Assembly (NCBI GenBank): GCA_019915015.1
Contig: JAHBBC010000012.1
Coordinates: forward strand, 930,001-994,000
DNA from: Auriscalpium vulgare
Lineage: Eukaryota; Basidiomycota; Agaricomycetes; Russulales; Auriscalpiaceae
Direction: 5' to 3'
Length of the DNA stretch: 64,000 nt
The notes below the pieces were generated by a model. It worked only from the letters and a program-made list of their open reading frames with translations, searched no databases and had not been told where the DNA came from. How positions within the stretch are numbered: the stretch's first letter is position 1; each line of letters starts with the position of its first letter. Positions 23,630 to 34,599 of the stretch are shown piece after piece. The position numbers were made by a program, and so were the translations under genes.

Positions 23630-24663
23630 ATGCCGTCTGCGCAAAGTATGTCTTCGCCTCAGCACATGTCCGAGTGAAGCTGACCAAATCCTGTCGTGGC
23701 TCGTACAGACTTGACGCTCTTGGCCGCAGCAGCCGTGGCGAGCGCGTCGCTGGGATTCTGGCTCGGTTCCCATTCCGCGCGCCGCACACCAACCTCCCCG
23801 CCGTCTGCCGAGTCCGACATCTCACCCGCACCAAACACGAGCCCGGAGACCGACGACGAAGGGAGCGACTCTGATGCCGAGAATGACGGGGACCTGGCGA
23901 ACGTGAAGCCCGGGCTGCTGGAGGAGTGCAAGCTGGTGCGTGACCGTCGCGCTGCACCCGACGCGCCCTATGTAAGCGATCCGCGTTCGGGATAGGTGCT
24001 TGTTGTGCGGAACGACTTGAAGATGACAACGGGGAAGGTCGCTGCGCAGTGAGTTCTGGGGACATGGTGTGCGTGTGGCCGACCGATGCTGACCGGGTGC
24101 GGCCTACAGGTGCGCGTGAGTACGTCTATATTCAATTGACGCCTCTCTGATGGACAGGTTCGTAAAGGCACGCGACGTTAGCTTGTTACAAGACGTTGCA
24201 AAAGACAAATCCAGCGGTGAGTTTAGCCCGTGCACGCAAATGGTACCCGACTAGAGCGGATTTTGCAGCTGTTGCGCCATTGGGAGCGGACAGGGTGCGT
24301 CCGGAGGTTCAATGAATGTTCTGCATGCTGAACGGTGGTTCAGTCAGACCAAGATCGCTTTGAAATGCGATAGCGAAGATGAGTTGCTTCTGCTCCAAGC
24401 GACAGCGCAGAGCCTGAACCTCTGCGCGCGATCCATCCAAGACGCGTGAGTTTGGAATATCATTACCCTCCACGTCGACATCTTCTGACGAATTTTCCAG
24501 CGGGCGCACACAGATTGCAGCGGGGTCTCGGACGGTGCTGGGTATTGGCCCTGGTGAGCAAGCTTGCGCGCAGTCACCGACTCGGAGCGCCCATGCTGAT
24601 TGCTGGTGTGCAGCGCCCACCCGCCTCGTGAATCAAGTGACGAAAAAATTGAGGCTGTTGTGA
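23630..24663 (+). CDS. Peptidyl-tRNA hydrolase 2 paralogue A
   Basis: Predicted to cleave peptidyl-tRNA and recycle stalled tRNAs. Nine exons join in frame to 193 residues: 23630-23645, 23709-23935, 23996-24048, 24110-24115, 24168-24216, 24269-24294, 24344-24445, 24501-24553 and 24614-24663. The N-terminal hydrophobic segment (TLLAAAAVASASLGFWLG) resembles the membrane anchor of eukaryotic Pth2, followed by an acidic linker. The Pth2 core is complete: [55 protein letters not shown] and a C-terminal VNQVTKKLRLL. Every exon edge matches the gene at 42.8 kb, including a 6-base exon. At that exon the usual Cys-Ser-His becomes Cys-Ala-His, and the next acceptor (TAAAG) is weak, so activity may differ. 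It is a dispersed paralogue, not a retrocopy, since introns are kept. Confidence 0.82.
24110..24115 (+). other. 6-base microexon in Pth2 paralogue A
   Basis: GTGCGC lies between an acceptor (CCTACAG) and a donor (GTGAGT). With the phase-2 exon before and the phase-matched exon after it reads Gln-Cys-Ala-His and keeps the frame. The matching exon in the main gene is GTGCAG at 43329-43334. Confidence 0.72.
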
Positions 24664-25330
24664 TTCACCTGAGGGAAACGTACGTTGGGTACAGTAACGT
24701 CACATGCGAATGTTGCAATGACTGGTGGAATGGATATCATACAGCCCGCGAATCCGTCTGCAATGTCACAGTAACGGCTCTGGCCAGCTCGAAACCGACG
24801 CCAAGTACTAGCGCCATGGATCTATCCCCGACTATGAACACTGCTCAGTACTTGAGTTTGTATAATAATCCGTGGGTGCGACGCTGGCCACCACACCCGA
24901 GACGAAGTGATCCGCCGACCGTGAATGCGTGTCGCAGACTGCCAAGATCAATCGGCCACCAAACGACCGTGATACTACAGATCGACTATCATCTGTCATT
25001 GAGTCAGATACGGAGACTACGTGACGCCTGCTCTAGAATACGTATATATACGCACTCACTCTTCAGTGCGCATGAAGCATCATGGCCCGGGCAACCTTGC
25101 ACAGGTCTGAGCCTGACGCCACGGGCGTGTGTACTTGACCAGCCTTTCCCCTCCTGCCAGGCCGTTCCAAAACGAAAAAGAGACTAGTAGCAAGGCAGGA
25201 AGCGCCCCTTGTGATCAAGTGACGAGAATGCTGATGCTCTTCTGATTAGCCTGAGGCAAACATACATCGGGATACACATGCCGCATGCGAATGTTACAAC
25301 AACCGGCGGAATGACATGAGGCAGAGAGGA
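24664..25330. other. Intergenic with a partial duplicate of the Pth2 3' end
   Basis: The stretch 25203-25317 repeats, with substitutions, the last Pth2 exon and its 3' flank at about 24629-24740. Shared blocks include ATCAAGTGACGA and ACATGCGAATGTT-like runs in the same order. No gene otherwise. Confidence 0.5.
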
Positions 25331-25699
25331 CTACGAGCTAGCGGAGGCAGAAGCGGCTGCGCTTGACGAGGCTGCGGCGTCGGCCTCCTTGCCTTGGACG
25401 AACGAGGTGAAGAGCGCGATGAAGACGGTGATCAGGACGAGGAGCACGCCGGCCACGGCAGAGAGGATGATTGCTGTGCAGCGCGCTAAGGGTTTGACAT
25501 GAGCTTGTTGCAGGACGGGCGCCGACGTACCTTTGCGGGATACGCGATACCTGTGCGGCGGATCGATCGGCGGGAACGGGTTCTGGTCATGCGGGTCTTC
25601 CTGGACGAGCGGTATGAGGGTAAGGCTCGGACTGGCGAGGCTTGTGCGGCGGTAGGCGGAGCCGGGCCAGAGCAGCTGCTGCGATCTGCGCGGAGACAT
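25331..25699 (-). CDS. Small single-pass membrane protein, 107 residues
   Basis: Not assigned to a family. Exons 25531-25699 and 25331-25485, separated by a 45-base intron, join in frame. The soluble N-terminal half is Pro/Arg/Ser-rich. One strong membrane segment, TAIILSAVAGVLLVLITVFI, is followed by a short tail ending in a run of Ala and Ser. It diverges from the UPF0658-type gene across about 317 bases, which may be a two-way promoter. Confidence 0.55.
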   Translation of the reverse strand: MSPRRSQQLLWPGSAYRRTSLASPSLTLIPLVQEDPHDQNPFPPIDPPHRYRVSRKGTSAPVLQQAHVKPLARCTAIILSAVAGVLLVLITVFIALFTSFVQGKEADAAASSSAAASASASS

Positions 25700-26016
25700 A
25701 GCAGCGGGTTGAACGCGGTGTTGCGGTCAAGTCTGACCGCGAGTAACCAGGGCAGCTTAGTAGACGATGAGGCGATGACTGCCGACTCGGATGAGGATTA
25801 AGAGAGTGACGGTGACGGTAGAGAGAGAAAGCGGTGCGGACTTCACACGGCGGCCGAGGCTGGAGCAGCCACCCGTTGACATGGTCGCTTGCTCCTGCTC
25901 GCGTCCCTTCCTCTGCACGTCGACGCCCTCTCGCACCGTCGTTGCTCTCCGCTCATTATCGCCTCGCCCTCTGCTACCCAGGCCGGTCCTACCCTCGCTC
26001 GCTCTCGCACACAGCC

Positions 26017-27674
26017 ATGTCCAGGCAATCCTCACATCCGCAGCCCCACCTCTTCCAGCCGCCAGACCCGTACGCCAACGGCGGTTACAAGCAACCCTTC
26101 GACGATCTCACTGATCATTACGCCGCCCCCTTCAACCCCACCTCCAATCACAAGACGTACGCCCTTGACGCCTCATCGGTGAGCGCGCTGTCTTGTTGTC
26201 GCTCCGCTGTGGCGCGTCCGCTAAGACCGCACCCCGCAGAAAACCTCGTTTGCACACACCGACGACGCTAAACTCGATGACGACGACTTTGTTCCGCGGT
26301 CAGCTGCATATCCCCCACCCTCCGCAGACCTCTCGGTGGACACACGGAAGTGGTGGCAGAAGGTGCGCCTACCATCATTTCCTGACCGTCTTGTTTCCTG
26401 ATCCACCTCGCCCGCAGATCTTTCCCGACTCTGTAGCCTGCCGCCTATACGTTCTTACAGTTCTGGTGGAAACGACAATAGATTTAGCCATTCAAGGCGA
26501 TCTGTTGCTCCGTTTCCATGAAGCACACGAAGCGTCGGACAACGACGACTTGGCAACAACAACGCGCAAGATGCCGGTATACCTCAGTGTATTTGCTCTT
26601 GCTCAGTGCGTGGCATATCTGGCTTCAATCATTCTTCGAGACTTACTTCCCCCTCAGCGTCTTCCAGTTCGCCATGGCACTAGACGCCGTATACGCCCGT
26701 AACACCCTCCAATTCCTTGCCCTCACGTAGGTCACATTTTCTGTCCACTTATGCGCATTATCTAAAACGGTAATCAGCATCTTCAATGGCCTCTTCCTTC
26801 TCTACGGTGTCATCCAATCCACAGAGATTCGAAACACCCTCGGCCAGGCAACTTTCCACGCTGGCTTCTCCCACCTCCCCGTGAATGTCCTTACCACTGC
26901 CCTTCCCATCGTCATCGGCATCGCCGAGCTCGCTTACATCGGCCTTGGGTGGAAGATTTACACCGAGTTCGGTTGGAAGGTCTACAAGTTCCTTGGGGCG
27001 GACCGTCAGATCAAGCGGATGTTCGCGTCGTACCAGATCTTCCAGTGCCTGGTCAAGTTTGATGTCTTCTTCTGGGTCGGGTTCTGCATCCAGTTCATCT
27101 GGCTGGTGCTCCAGAAGGACGGCTGGGAGTTCTACGTGACTTGTGCGGCGCTGCCTCTGTCCATCGTTCTTCTCGTTGAAGGGCACCTGGCGGCCCGGTA
27201 CGAGAATAAGTGGATGATGATCACATTCATCTCGGGCTGTGTGGGCGCACTAGTCTATTTCTTCTACAAGGTAAGACACGTCCACACGTGTGCATCTTGG
27301 GCACCTGCTCACCTCTGCGTAGCTCATCAAAGTAGTCGTGAAGAGGAATACCCCGGCGTTTGAATCTGTATGGGAGTCTCTGACAACCTTTTGTACGCAT
27401 TGTTTCTGGAGTGCCCTGCGTGTCGAGCTCACATCTGTCTTGCAGCCGTTCTCTCTATCATACTACTCCTCGTGACCTTGGTCTATGCGGCCATTGTCAT
27501 GCGGAACTTCGGACGAGGGCTGAAGCAGCAGAGTACGTCCACCGATGACAAGCCTTTCATCACCTGATCCCTTTGCCAGTTTCCAAGAAGCAAGCAGCGG
27601 CTGGGTGGGGTTCCTCCAAGCACAGCGCATACCCCTCGCTCTCCGTCCGACCAAACCGGATGAGCATCGACTGA
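26017..27674 (+). CDS. Multi-pass Golgi membrane protein, UPF0658-like
   Basis: Eight exons (26017-26178, 26240-26362, 26418-26605, 26658-26726, 26778-27270, 27323-27392, 27446-27532, 27580-27674) join in frame to 428 residues. A disordered Pro/Ser/Asp-rich N-terminus of about 90 residues precedes several hydrophobic segments, including FLLYGVIQS, ALPIVIGIAELAYIGLG, FFWVGFCIQFIWLVL, FISGCVGALVYFF and SIILLLVTLVYAAIV. The pattern of loops resembles the UPF0658 family (fission yeast SPAC23H3.04), known as Golgi proteins of unknown biochemical role; this match is from memory of the family and moderately sure. I chose a last intron at 27533-27579 because it gives a longer tail ending RMSID; reading through would end KPFIT instead. 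Confidence 0.68.
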
Positions 27675-28789
27675 AGCAACCCCTCCCTACCCCCCACGGA
27701 CTTGTACTTGTGCTTCCCCACGACCAAACTTGTTTCACATGGTGTACATACAACACGTACCCAAGGGACTTGCCATCACGCCCCGCATCAACCCTCCGCC
27801 CGACGCCTTATCCATTCCGATATCGCAGCCACCTGATTTATCGCATCCATTATAGTCTACACACGCACCTGCCCTCGTTGCTGGGTTTACGAACAGGCGT
27901 CTTACTCTCCTTCCGTGCTTCACGTTCGCGTCATTGTGCCAAAATTCGCCTTCCCTGTCTGTCCTCCGTCCTCCCGCCCCAATTATCGCTTCCTTTCCCT
28001 CAGCATTTCGCGCTTCGCATTCGGCAGATTGTGCCTTTCTTGAGATTTTCGGTTATGTCGAGGGGCGGGCGGCGCGCTGGATCGTATCGCTGTATTGATA
28101 GAATCTGTGCGGAGGGAATAATAACGGTGCACGATGTGCTGTAATATGTGCATGCCCACCGCCGTGCCCCAGATCCTCAGTGACCTTCGACTCCTGCGCT
28201 CATTACCGCGCTTCATGGTACGTTGACCATGCTTCACTCATCTGGGAGATGTGTGGGGAATGTACACATTGACAAGTCACCCCACGCCCTTTTCCGTGTT
28301 GAGTACTTCGGTACCGCCATGACAAAGTTATTCTGCAATGTCATGTTCCAAACCTCCGTTTAGAGCATCATTACTGGGAGCGTGATATGTGTTTATTTAT
28401 CAATAAATAGGCCCAGCTCGTGCGTGCCCCTCACCAATCACGTACATACTAGTGCGCCCCTGCGTTGGATACGGTCGACGACGAGAAGGCTTCGGCAGCA
28501 GACCTCAACCACGATAGAGTCAAGCTCTGCGCGATGTCAAAAGCAGCATGGCTGAGGGCTGAATGATAGTGTGCATTACATACAAAGCTGCAGGCCGGGC
28601 CCACACTCAAGAGGCAGCTAGAACAGGTGGACAAATTGTGCATGGGAACATGGTAAAGCGATGGTGGTAAGTTGACAGCAACAAATAGCGGCGGATGCGG
28701 TCCAAAAGAGATACTTGACATAAAGTAAGCACGCACAGATTGAGGGGAAAGCAGGAAGCATCAAGGGCGGGGGAGCAATGCGAGCAACG
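27675..28789. other. Intergenic and 3' flanks, 27.7-28.8 kb
   Basis: About 1.1 kb between the ends of two convergent genes. Pyrimidine-rich at 27780-28010. No gene or RNA feature is supportable. Confidence 0.5.
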
Positions 28790-30431
28790 TCAGTCACTGT
28801 CTGTGTCTGTGGAAGAGCCCGTCTCGTCCCCTTCGACATCTGCCCGTACGTCAGCGTCCGCCAAGATGAAATCAAACCCTGCGACGAACCGACAAGATAA
28901 TCTGTCTCGGGCCGTCGGATGACAGGCGAACGTGGACGGGGGGGACTCGGCAGACGGGGCGGAAGCTTCTTCTCCTTTCCAACGCCATTTGACTTTCCGT
29001 GCCCATTGGCAGGCGGGTTCCACTTGAGCGTTTCGGAGGTGTGGGAGGAGGGGGTGGCGGCACTGACGGGGACAGTGCCAGGAGAGGACGAGCGGGAGTC
29101 AGGCGATGTAGACGGGTCGGGCTCGAGAAATGACGTGGAGGACTCGCGCAGACGTGAGGGTATATTAGAGCGAGATTTGGCAGAGGGGAGGCCGAGCAGT
29201 TGGTTCTGGTGGCTGTTAGACACGGCTAGAGGTAAGGCTGCGGGACTCACAGTATTGAGAGGAGGGTTGCCATCGCCGAGAGATTTAACACGCGAGATAG
29301 CAGGTCCTGAAGCGCGATCAGTAACGTGTGCAGAGAGAGATTTCAGGCTATACCTGAGAGCTTCTGCTTCTTGGCTTTCTTCGGGGGCGACGAAAGGGGC
29401 GATCCGGGCTGCAAAGAGCACACGTTCAGAGACACAGTTATATTATATGACAGCGATGTGCACACGTACCCGCTTATGATTCGCAGGGTTCACCAGCTCG
29501 TCTGCAGGCGGGACTGCAGCAGACTTGGTCAGCCGGCTGCTGCACGCGGTGGCGACACACACACACACCTTTTGGCCTGTTCTTTGGCGGACGGCCTTTA
29601 GGCTTTGACTGCTTCGCGAATGACGCGGGGGGTATTCGCGGGCTGTCATCGGAGATGCTGCCGTTGTCGAGATACGGCGACGCGGAGCGCCCTGCCTCGG
29701 AGCCCAACCTTGCAGTGTTCAGGAGTCAGTGGTAGCAAGGAGACGTAAATTAGGAATTTCGCACTTGGGCTTGGACGACGCCGTCCGCGTCGCCGCTCTG
29801 CGAGTCCCAGTGCCGAGGTTCATGCAGCCGCTAAGATGCGCGGCGTAGCGGTTCGACGCGACCTGAGCATTCCAATACAGTTCGTTTCCCTACAAAATCA
29901 CGGCCACAGAAGCTGGCAGAACTCACCTGGCGGTCACAGTTGACGCAGTCCAGCACCACATTCCCGTCCTTTGAAGGGCTGCTCGTGCCGGCGCTCTTGG
30001 CGTCTCCGGCGGGCGTCGCGGGGCGCGAGCTGCCCGCGCCGTTCTGCACCCCTGCGTATCCCACTGCGCTGGGCACATGCACTGCGGGAGCAACGAAGGT
30101 GAGCAACCCGCGCCGCCACCGCGAGACGAGACGAGACGCACCTTGGCCGCACCTACGACGCGTATGTACAGCGCGATCAGGAGCCCGTTCCGCGAGCCAG
30201 AGCCGGCGCGCGCACGCACCTGGTGTGACAGATGTCGCAGACAGTGCGGTTCCGTGCTTCCTCCTGGTGCGACTGCAGCGCGGCGTCCATGACGATGTCG
30301 TCGAGCATCGCGGAAAAGAACCTCGACGCCTGGGTCAGCACACCTGTGCTCAGCATGTGCGCGCGGGGCCTACTAGTAAGCAGGCGACGCACCAACATGT
30401 TGAGGACATCGTCTCTCTCGGATTTCGACAT
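28790..30431 (-). CDS. SGF11: SAGA-associated factor Sgf11 (deubiquitinase module)
   Basis: Subunit of the SAGA coactivator's histone H2B deubiquitinase module, which binds nucleosomes through a zinc finger. Nine exons (30393-30431, 30220-30329, 29927-30068, 29862-29765, 29708-29569, 29513-29470, 29408-29354, 29306-28890, 28839-28790) join in frame to 364 residues. The N-terminal helix (FFSAMLDDIVMDAALQSHQ) fits the Sgf11 part that packs in the module. The finger is DCVNCDRQVASNRYAAHL followed by SGC, with C-x2-C-x11-H-x3-C spacing identical to Sgf11/ATXN7L3, split by an intron after DRQ. The tail is unusually long, Ser/Pro-rich with basic patches (KKAKKQK) and an acidic end. The first intron could be left in without breaking the frame, adding 21 residues. 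Confidence 0.8.
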
Positions 30432-30727
30432 TCTGCACCGCGCACCTTGACGACGAGCTAGAGTATGGAGGCGGACCAGTGGGCGGTCTATGGCAGGTCT
30501 GGCTTCGGATTTCGAAGCAGTTAGCAGTCAGCACGTGACATGTACGACCACACGATTCGAATTCTTTCAACCTAGACTTGAACTTCCTCGATACCTCCTG
30601 GTCTACTACGAAATCTCAGCAAACCTGCATACGAAGCATCCATTTCGCATATCTAGGCCCAGACACGATGGGTATTATAACTAAGAGATAAGACTCCAGC
30701 AACTCTCGCCATGAATCGCCCGCCGCG

Positions 30728-33212
30728 CTAGTAATCCCTTGTAAACCGCGACACCGTGAACACCGCAATGATCGCAACCGCGAGAGCGCCGATACTCGCA
30801 GGCAGCACCATGTCCCGCGGGATACCGAGCACGTCGTCTGCCGGCACATGCGCATGCACGGGTACCGGTGGCGCGAGGCCCACGCCCTCCGGCAGCGCAG
30901 CCTCCGCCTTCTCGACCGCCTTGATCTCCTCTTGCGCCGCGGCGGACACCGCCGCCGCCTTCGCCTCGCTCTTCCCCGCACCCGCCTCCGCCCAGCCGCG
31001 TCCGCCCTGGAGAATCAGCACGACCCGGTCGACGCCGGCCCCACGCGCGATTTTCACGGCGTCCGTCACGTCGCTGTCGGACGTCATGAGCACCGTGTCG
31101 CCGTCCGCATCGGTGTACGCCAGCTTGAAGTCGAGCGGGTCCGGAATGGGGTCGTCTGCGCTCGCGGGTGTGAAGCCTGTGAAGAACGGGTCCGAGGCAA
31201 GCTTGCCCGCGACGATGTCGTTCAAGTTTTCGATGTTGTCGTGGCGCGCCTGGAAGCGGTGCGTGTTCCCGCTCGGAGTGCGGAACTTGAAGACATAGGT
31301 TCCGTCGTCGACAGGCGGCGGCGCAATGCCGGCGATCGAGGGGACGCCCTTCGCCTTGGGGTACCCGTCGAGCGCGGAGGCGTGGTCGTCGTCCACGACG
31401 GAGGCCGAGTCGTTCGGGTGCACCTCGGAGTGCGGCGACTGCTGCAGGTGCGACAGGCTGAAGGACGTGTTGTGCGCGTCGGTTGGCACATGGGAGCCAG
31501 ACATCACGGACTCGGTATCGTCGTGTCCGCCGATAGAGTCGAAGAAGCGACCCCACATGGGCCCGCCTTCAGGCTCCTGACCGACATCAGCCCCGGCGGC
31601 CTCCGCGGTCATGTTGTTCATCTGCAGGTCACTCAGTTGATGCTGCGCGGTGTGAATGCAGGATACCCACCTGCTCGAGGGTAGCATAAGTCAATTTTAG
31701 AACGTCCACGATGGCGACTAGGCGGCCGTCAGCCTCCACCACAGGCAAATTTAAGTAGTGGCCATCTGTTAACCATGATGAGACCGGGCTGGGCCTGACG
31801 ACGAAGCGGACGTACTGTGCATCTTCTTGAGCGCGTCGTGAATGGTGGTCGTCGGGGCAGCCGTGTCAGGATGCGGGGTCATGACGCGCACCACGCTGCA
31901 CCTGCTCGCGTCCAAGCCAGCGGCAATAACGCGCAGCACGACGTCCTTGCTGGTGAATATGCCCGCAATCCTGGGCACGTTATTGCCAATGCCGGTCGTG
32001 CCCTCCATCACGCACACTGCCGTCGTCCGGCGCTCCGCCATGAGGCGTGCGACCTCCTTGACGGTCGCCTTAGGCCCGACGGTCGCGGGCTGGGTGCGCG
32101 AGTCCATGACGGTGGTGAGATCCGGGAGCGCGGTCTTCTCGCGCAGGGCGTCGACGTAGGCGAGCATCGCGGCGGCCTGCGGGTTCGCGCCGAGGCCTGC
32201 GCCGAGCTCGCTCTGCACGCCGGCGAGCGCGCTGTACAGCTTCTCGGACGCGGACGAGCTGCGCTCGACCTTGTCCAGCGCCTCGTGGAAGACCTTGGTG
32301 ATGTCGAGCAGGCCGACGACGTTTCCCTCCTCGTTGCAGACGGGCTGGGGCGCGCGGCTCGGTCAGTGTGACGTGGGCGGGAGAGGCGGTCGCGTACCAA
32401 GTGTCTGAAGTGCCGCTGCACCATGAGCTGCAGCGCCTCCGTCGCGCTGGTCGTGTCGCGGGTGACCATGGGGCTCCGGGTCATGACATGGCTGACGGGG
32501 GTCGTGTGGGGGTCGAGGCCGTCGGCGGTGACCTGTGCAGGTCGTCAGGCCTGCGCGTCTCAGACGGTGCGCGCGCACATACCCGGTATGCCAGATCCTT
32601 CGCCGTGAAGATGCCGCTCAGCCCCTCCTCTTCGTCAACAACGAGGACGCAGTCAGTGCGCTTGGCGGCGCAGAGCTGGCTCGCTTCCGCGACGGTGATG
32701 GTCTCGGGGACGGTGAGCGCGGGGCTAGGCTTGAGCGCGGCGACAGTGCCTTTGGCGACGTTCTTGGCGCGTCGACGGCCGGGCGCAGAAAACTGCGTGG
32801 TTGAAATGGTGCGTTTGCGCGAAAGGTCGTGTTCTATCCTCTTGCGCAGGGCCTATCGAACAGAAAATTGTGAGCATGGTGCGCGTACGTGATGCCGCGG
32901 TGCGCGTGTCGCTCGAGTGATGCCGCGAACAGAAGTTCTACTCGCTCAGGCAGGCAAGACACATGTACAATGCACGCAACGCACGACCAACAACGCGCTC
33001 TGCACATGAAAGAGATGCATGAGGCTCACCTCATCACCTAGGGCTCGTTTCGTGATCTTCTTCCTGTCTGCGCCGTGACCCGATACCGACGACATGGTGA
33101 CGGAAGACGCTGAGTTGTGACGGGATGCGGGTGAAGGTGAGAGAGCACGCTCGCCAGGGAAGGGGACGGGGGCGCCGGGGGAGTGGTGGGCTGGCACTGG
33201 GATGCGAGACAT
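30728..33212 (-). CDS. Four-CBS-domain plus PB1 protein with tail anchor (Mug70-like)
   Basis: Six exons (33030-33212, 32583-32852, 32398-32532, 31816-32344, 31671-31765, 30728-31621) join in frame to 701 residues. A Ser/Pro-rich N-terminus leads to two pairs of CBS domains, seen as TDCVLVVDEEEGLSGIFTAK, VTADGLDPHTTPVSHVMT, RRTTAVCVMEG and IAGIFTSKDVVLRVIAAGLD, then GHYLNLPVVEADGRLVAIVD. A PB1 domain follows with TYVFKFRTPSG and the acidic DADGDTVLMTSDSD. The C-terminal residues SIGALAVAIIAVFTVSRFTR form one membrane segment, so the protein is probably tail-anchored. CBS pairs usually sense adenosine nucleotides, and PB1 domains mediate protein pairing. The same architecture is known in fission yeast Mug70. 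The role is not established. Confidence 0.85.
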
Positions 33213-33634
33213 GGTCGACGGTGAGCCGCCGCTGTAGCCTTATTTAGCACGCGGCTTTCGGCTCTCTCCCAACCAATCACACTGATCCTCACATCTTTCC
33301 TCGCTGTCGGCACTGCCAGCAACGGCGTCGGGCGGGAAGAGGCGGCAGGATTGATCGCACAGGACTTGATTGCGCTGGTAAACCGGTGGAATACTCATGG
33401 CCTCTTTCAAGCAGCGGGCGCTCGAGAATAAGTACAGTGGTGGACCGGCGCGCGGTATGTACAATATTTCGTAGCATCCACAGCAAATAAGAACGGCCCG
33501 ATAAAATAGATAATCTCCTAGCTTAGGATGGCTCAGCAGCAGCCTGTCTCCATTAACTACCAACTTCTCGGCGTACGCCCCGAGGTAGCCTCAACCTGTA
33601 GCCTGTAATCGGAGCTCACAGTCACACTCTCACC
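33213..33634. other. Intergenic with a degenerate dispersed repeat
   Basis: Around 33290-33420 several short blocks (CTTTCCTCGCTGTCGGCA, CTTGATTGCGCTGGTAA, CCTCTTTCAA) recur in the same order at about 36459-36542, suggesting an old dispersed repeat. No gene seen. Confidence 0.4.
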
Positions 33635-34155
33635 ATGCCGCCTCCGCAAAGTATGTCTTCGTCTCATCACATGTCCCAGTGAATCTTACGATACCCTGTC
33701 GCGGCTCCTACAGACTTGGCCCTCCTGGCCGCAGCAGCCGTGGCGAACGCGCAACATTCCACCCGTCTGCCGAGTTCAAAATCTCACCCGCAGCAGACGC
33801 AAGCCTGAAGACCGACAACGAATGGAGCGACTCTGATGCCGAAAATGACGGGAAATCTGGCCAACGTGAAGCCCGGGCTGGTGGAGTGCAAGGTGATGCG
33901 TGACCGTCGCGCTGTACCCGACTGCAGCCTAATCAATTCGCATTCGGGATAGGTGCTTGCCATTGTACGGACCGACTTGAAGACAACGGGGAACGTCGCT
34001 ACCCAGTGAATTTTGCGGGCATTTGTGGACGATACTAACCGGTGCTGCCTACAAGTACGCCCATGTTCAGTCGCATTTTTTTGGAGGTCTCATAACGGTG
34101 CAAATCCAGCGGTTTAGTCCCTGCGCGGAAATGGCACCGAGTCCTACCTGGAGCG
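33635..34155 (+). pseudogene. Decayed third copy of the Pth2 gene
   Basis: Starts like paralogue A (ATGCCGCCTCCGCAAA then GTATGTCT) and keeps the exon order at first. The anchor region of exon 2 is deleted, leaving out about 45 bases. Exon 3 still reads VRTDLK-TTGNVATQ but has lost the Met codon of DLKMT. The 6-base exon survives as GTACGC while its acceptor has changed from ACAG to ACAA and its donor is gone. The downstream similarity stops near GCGAATTTT at about 34155, so the catalytic second half is missing. No functional product is expected. Confidence 0.75.
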
Positions 34156-34599
34156 AATTTTGGCGCTTCGGAGTGTACAGGTGGCGTCCGCACGCACGTT
34201 CAATGCTCAGCGACGCCTTCTCATCGTCGACCTGGATCCAACGGAGGGGTGCGCCAGTACGTGGTCGGCACAAGCTGGGCGATGGATGCATACAGAGACC
34301 GGCAGCGCCCGCGGGTGCAGTGTCGGGGTGCACGGTAGGTACCCTCGCCACAGAGATGTTGCCTGGTAAGTATAGTCAGTCTACCTTTAAGAGCCTGAGG
34401 TCTGATCCCAGCGTCCCCGGTGCGCGTCGGTTGGAAGATGAGGGAACACGGCGCATTTCACGATGGCGCGCAGGCTTCGGAGCAGACATCTCGAGTCCCT
34501 GTGGCTGACCTGGCCAGTATGTCGATCCTGCATCATCTGATTGCAAAACATGCTACTACGTATAGACAAGCAAGTACAGATGAGTATGCGTCAAGAGGT
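34156..34599. other. Intergenic, 34.2-34.6 kb
   Basis: Nothing recognised between the Pth2 pseudogene and the repeat-family locus. Confidence 0.4.

Noticed and set aside
23630..24663. Pth2 paralogue A as a pseudogene
   Set aside because: At first an exon seemed missing and the frame broken near 24170, but the 6-base exon plus the TAAAG acceptor restores frame to the stop.
30681..31556. Long alternative frames over the CBS-PB1 gene on both strands
   Set aside because: They are GC-rich shadows of the real gene, with Arg-rich low-complexity sequence and no motifs, while the chosen frame has CBS and PB1 domains and in-phase introns.
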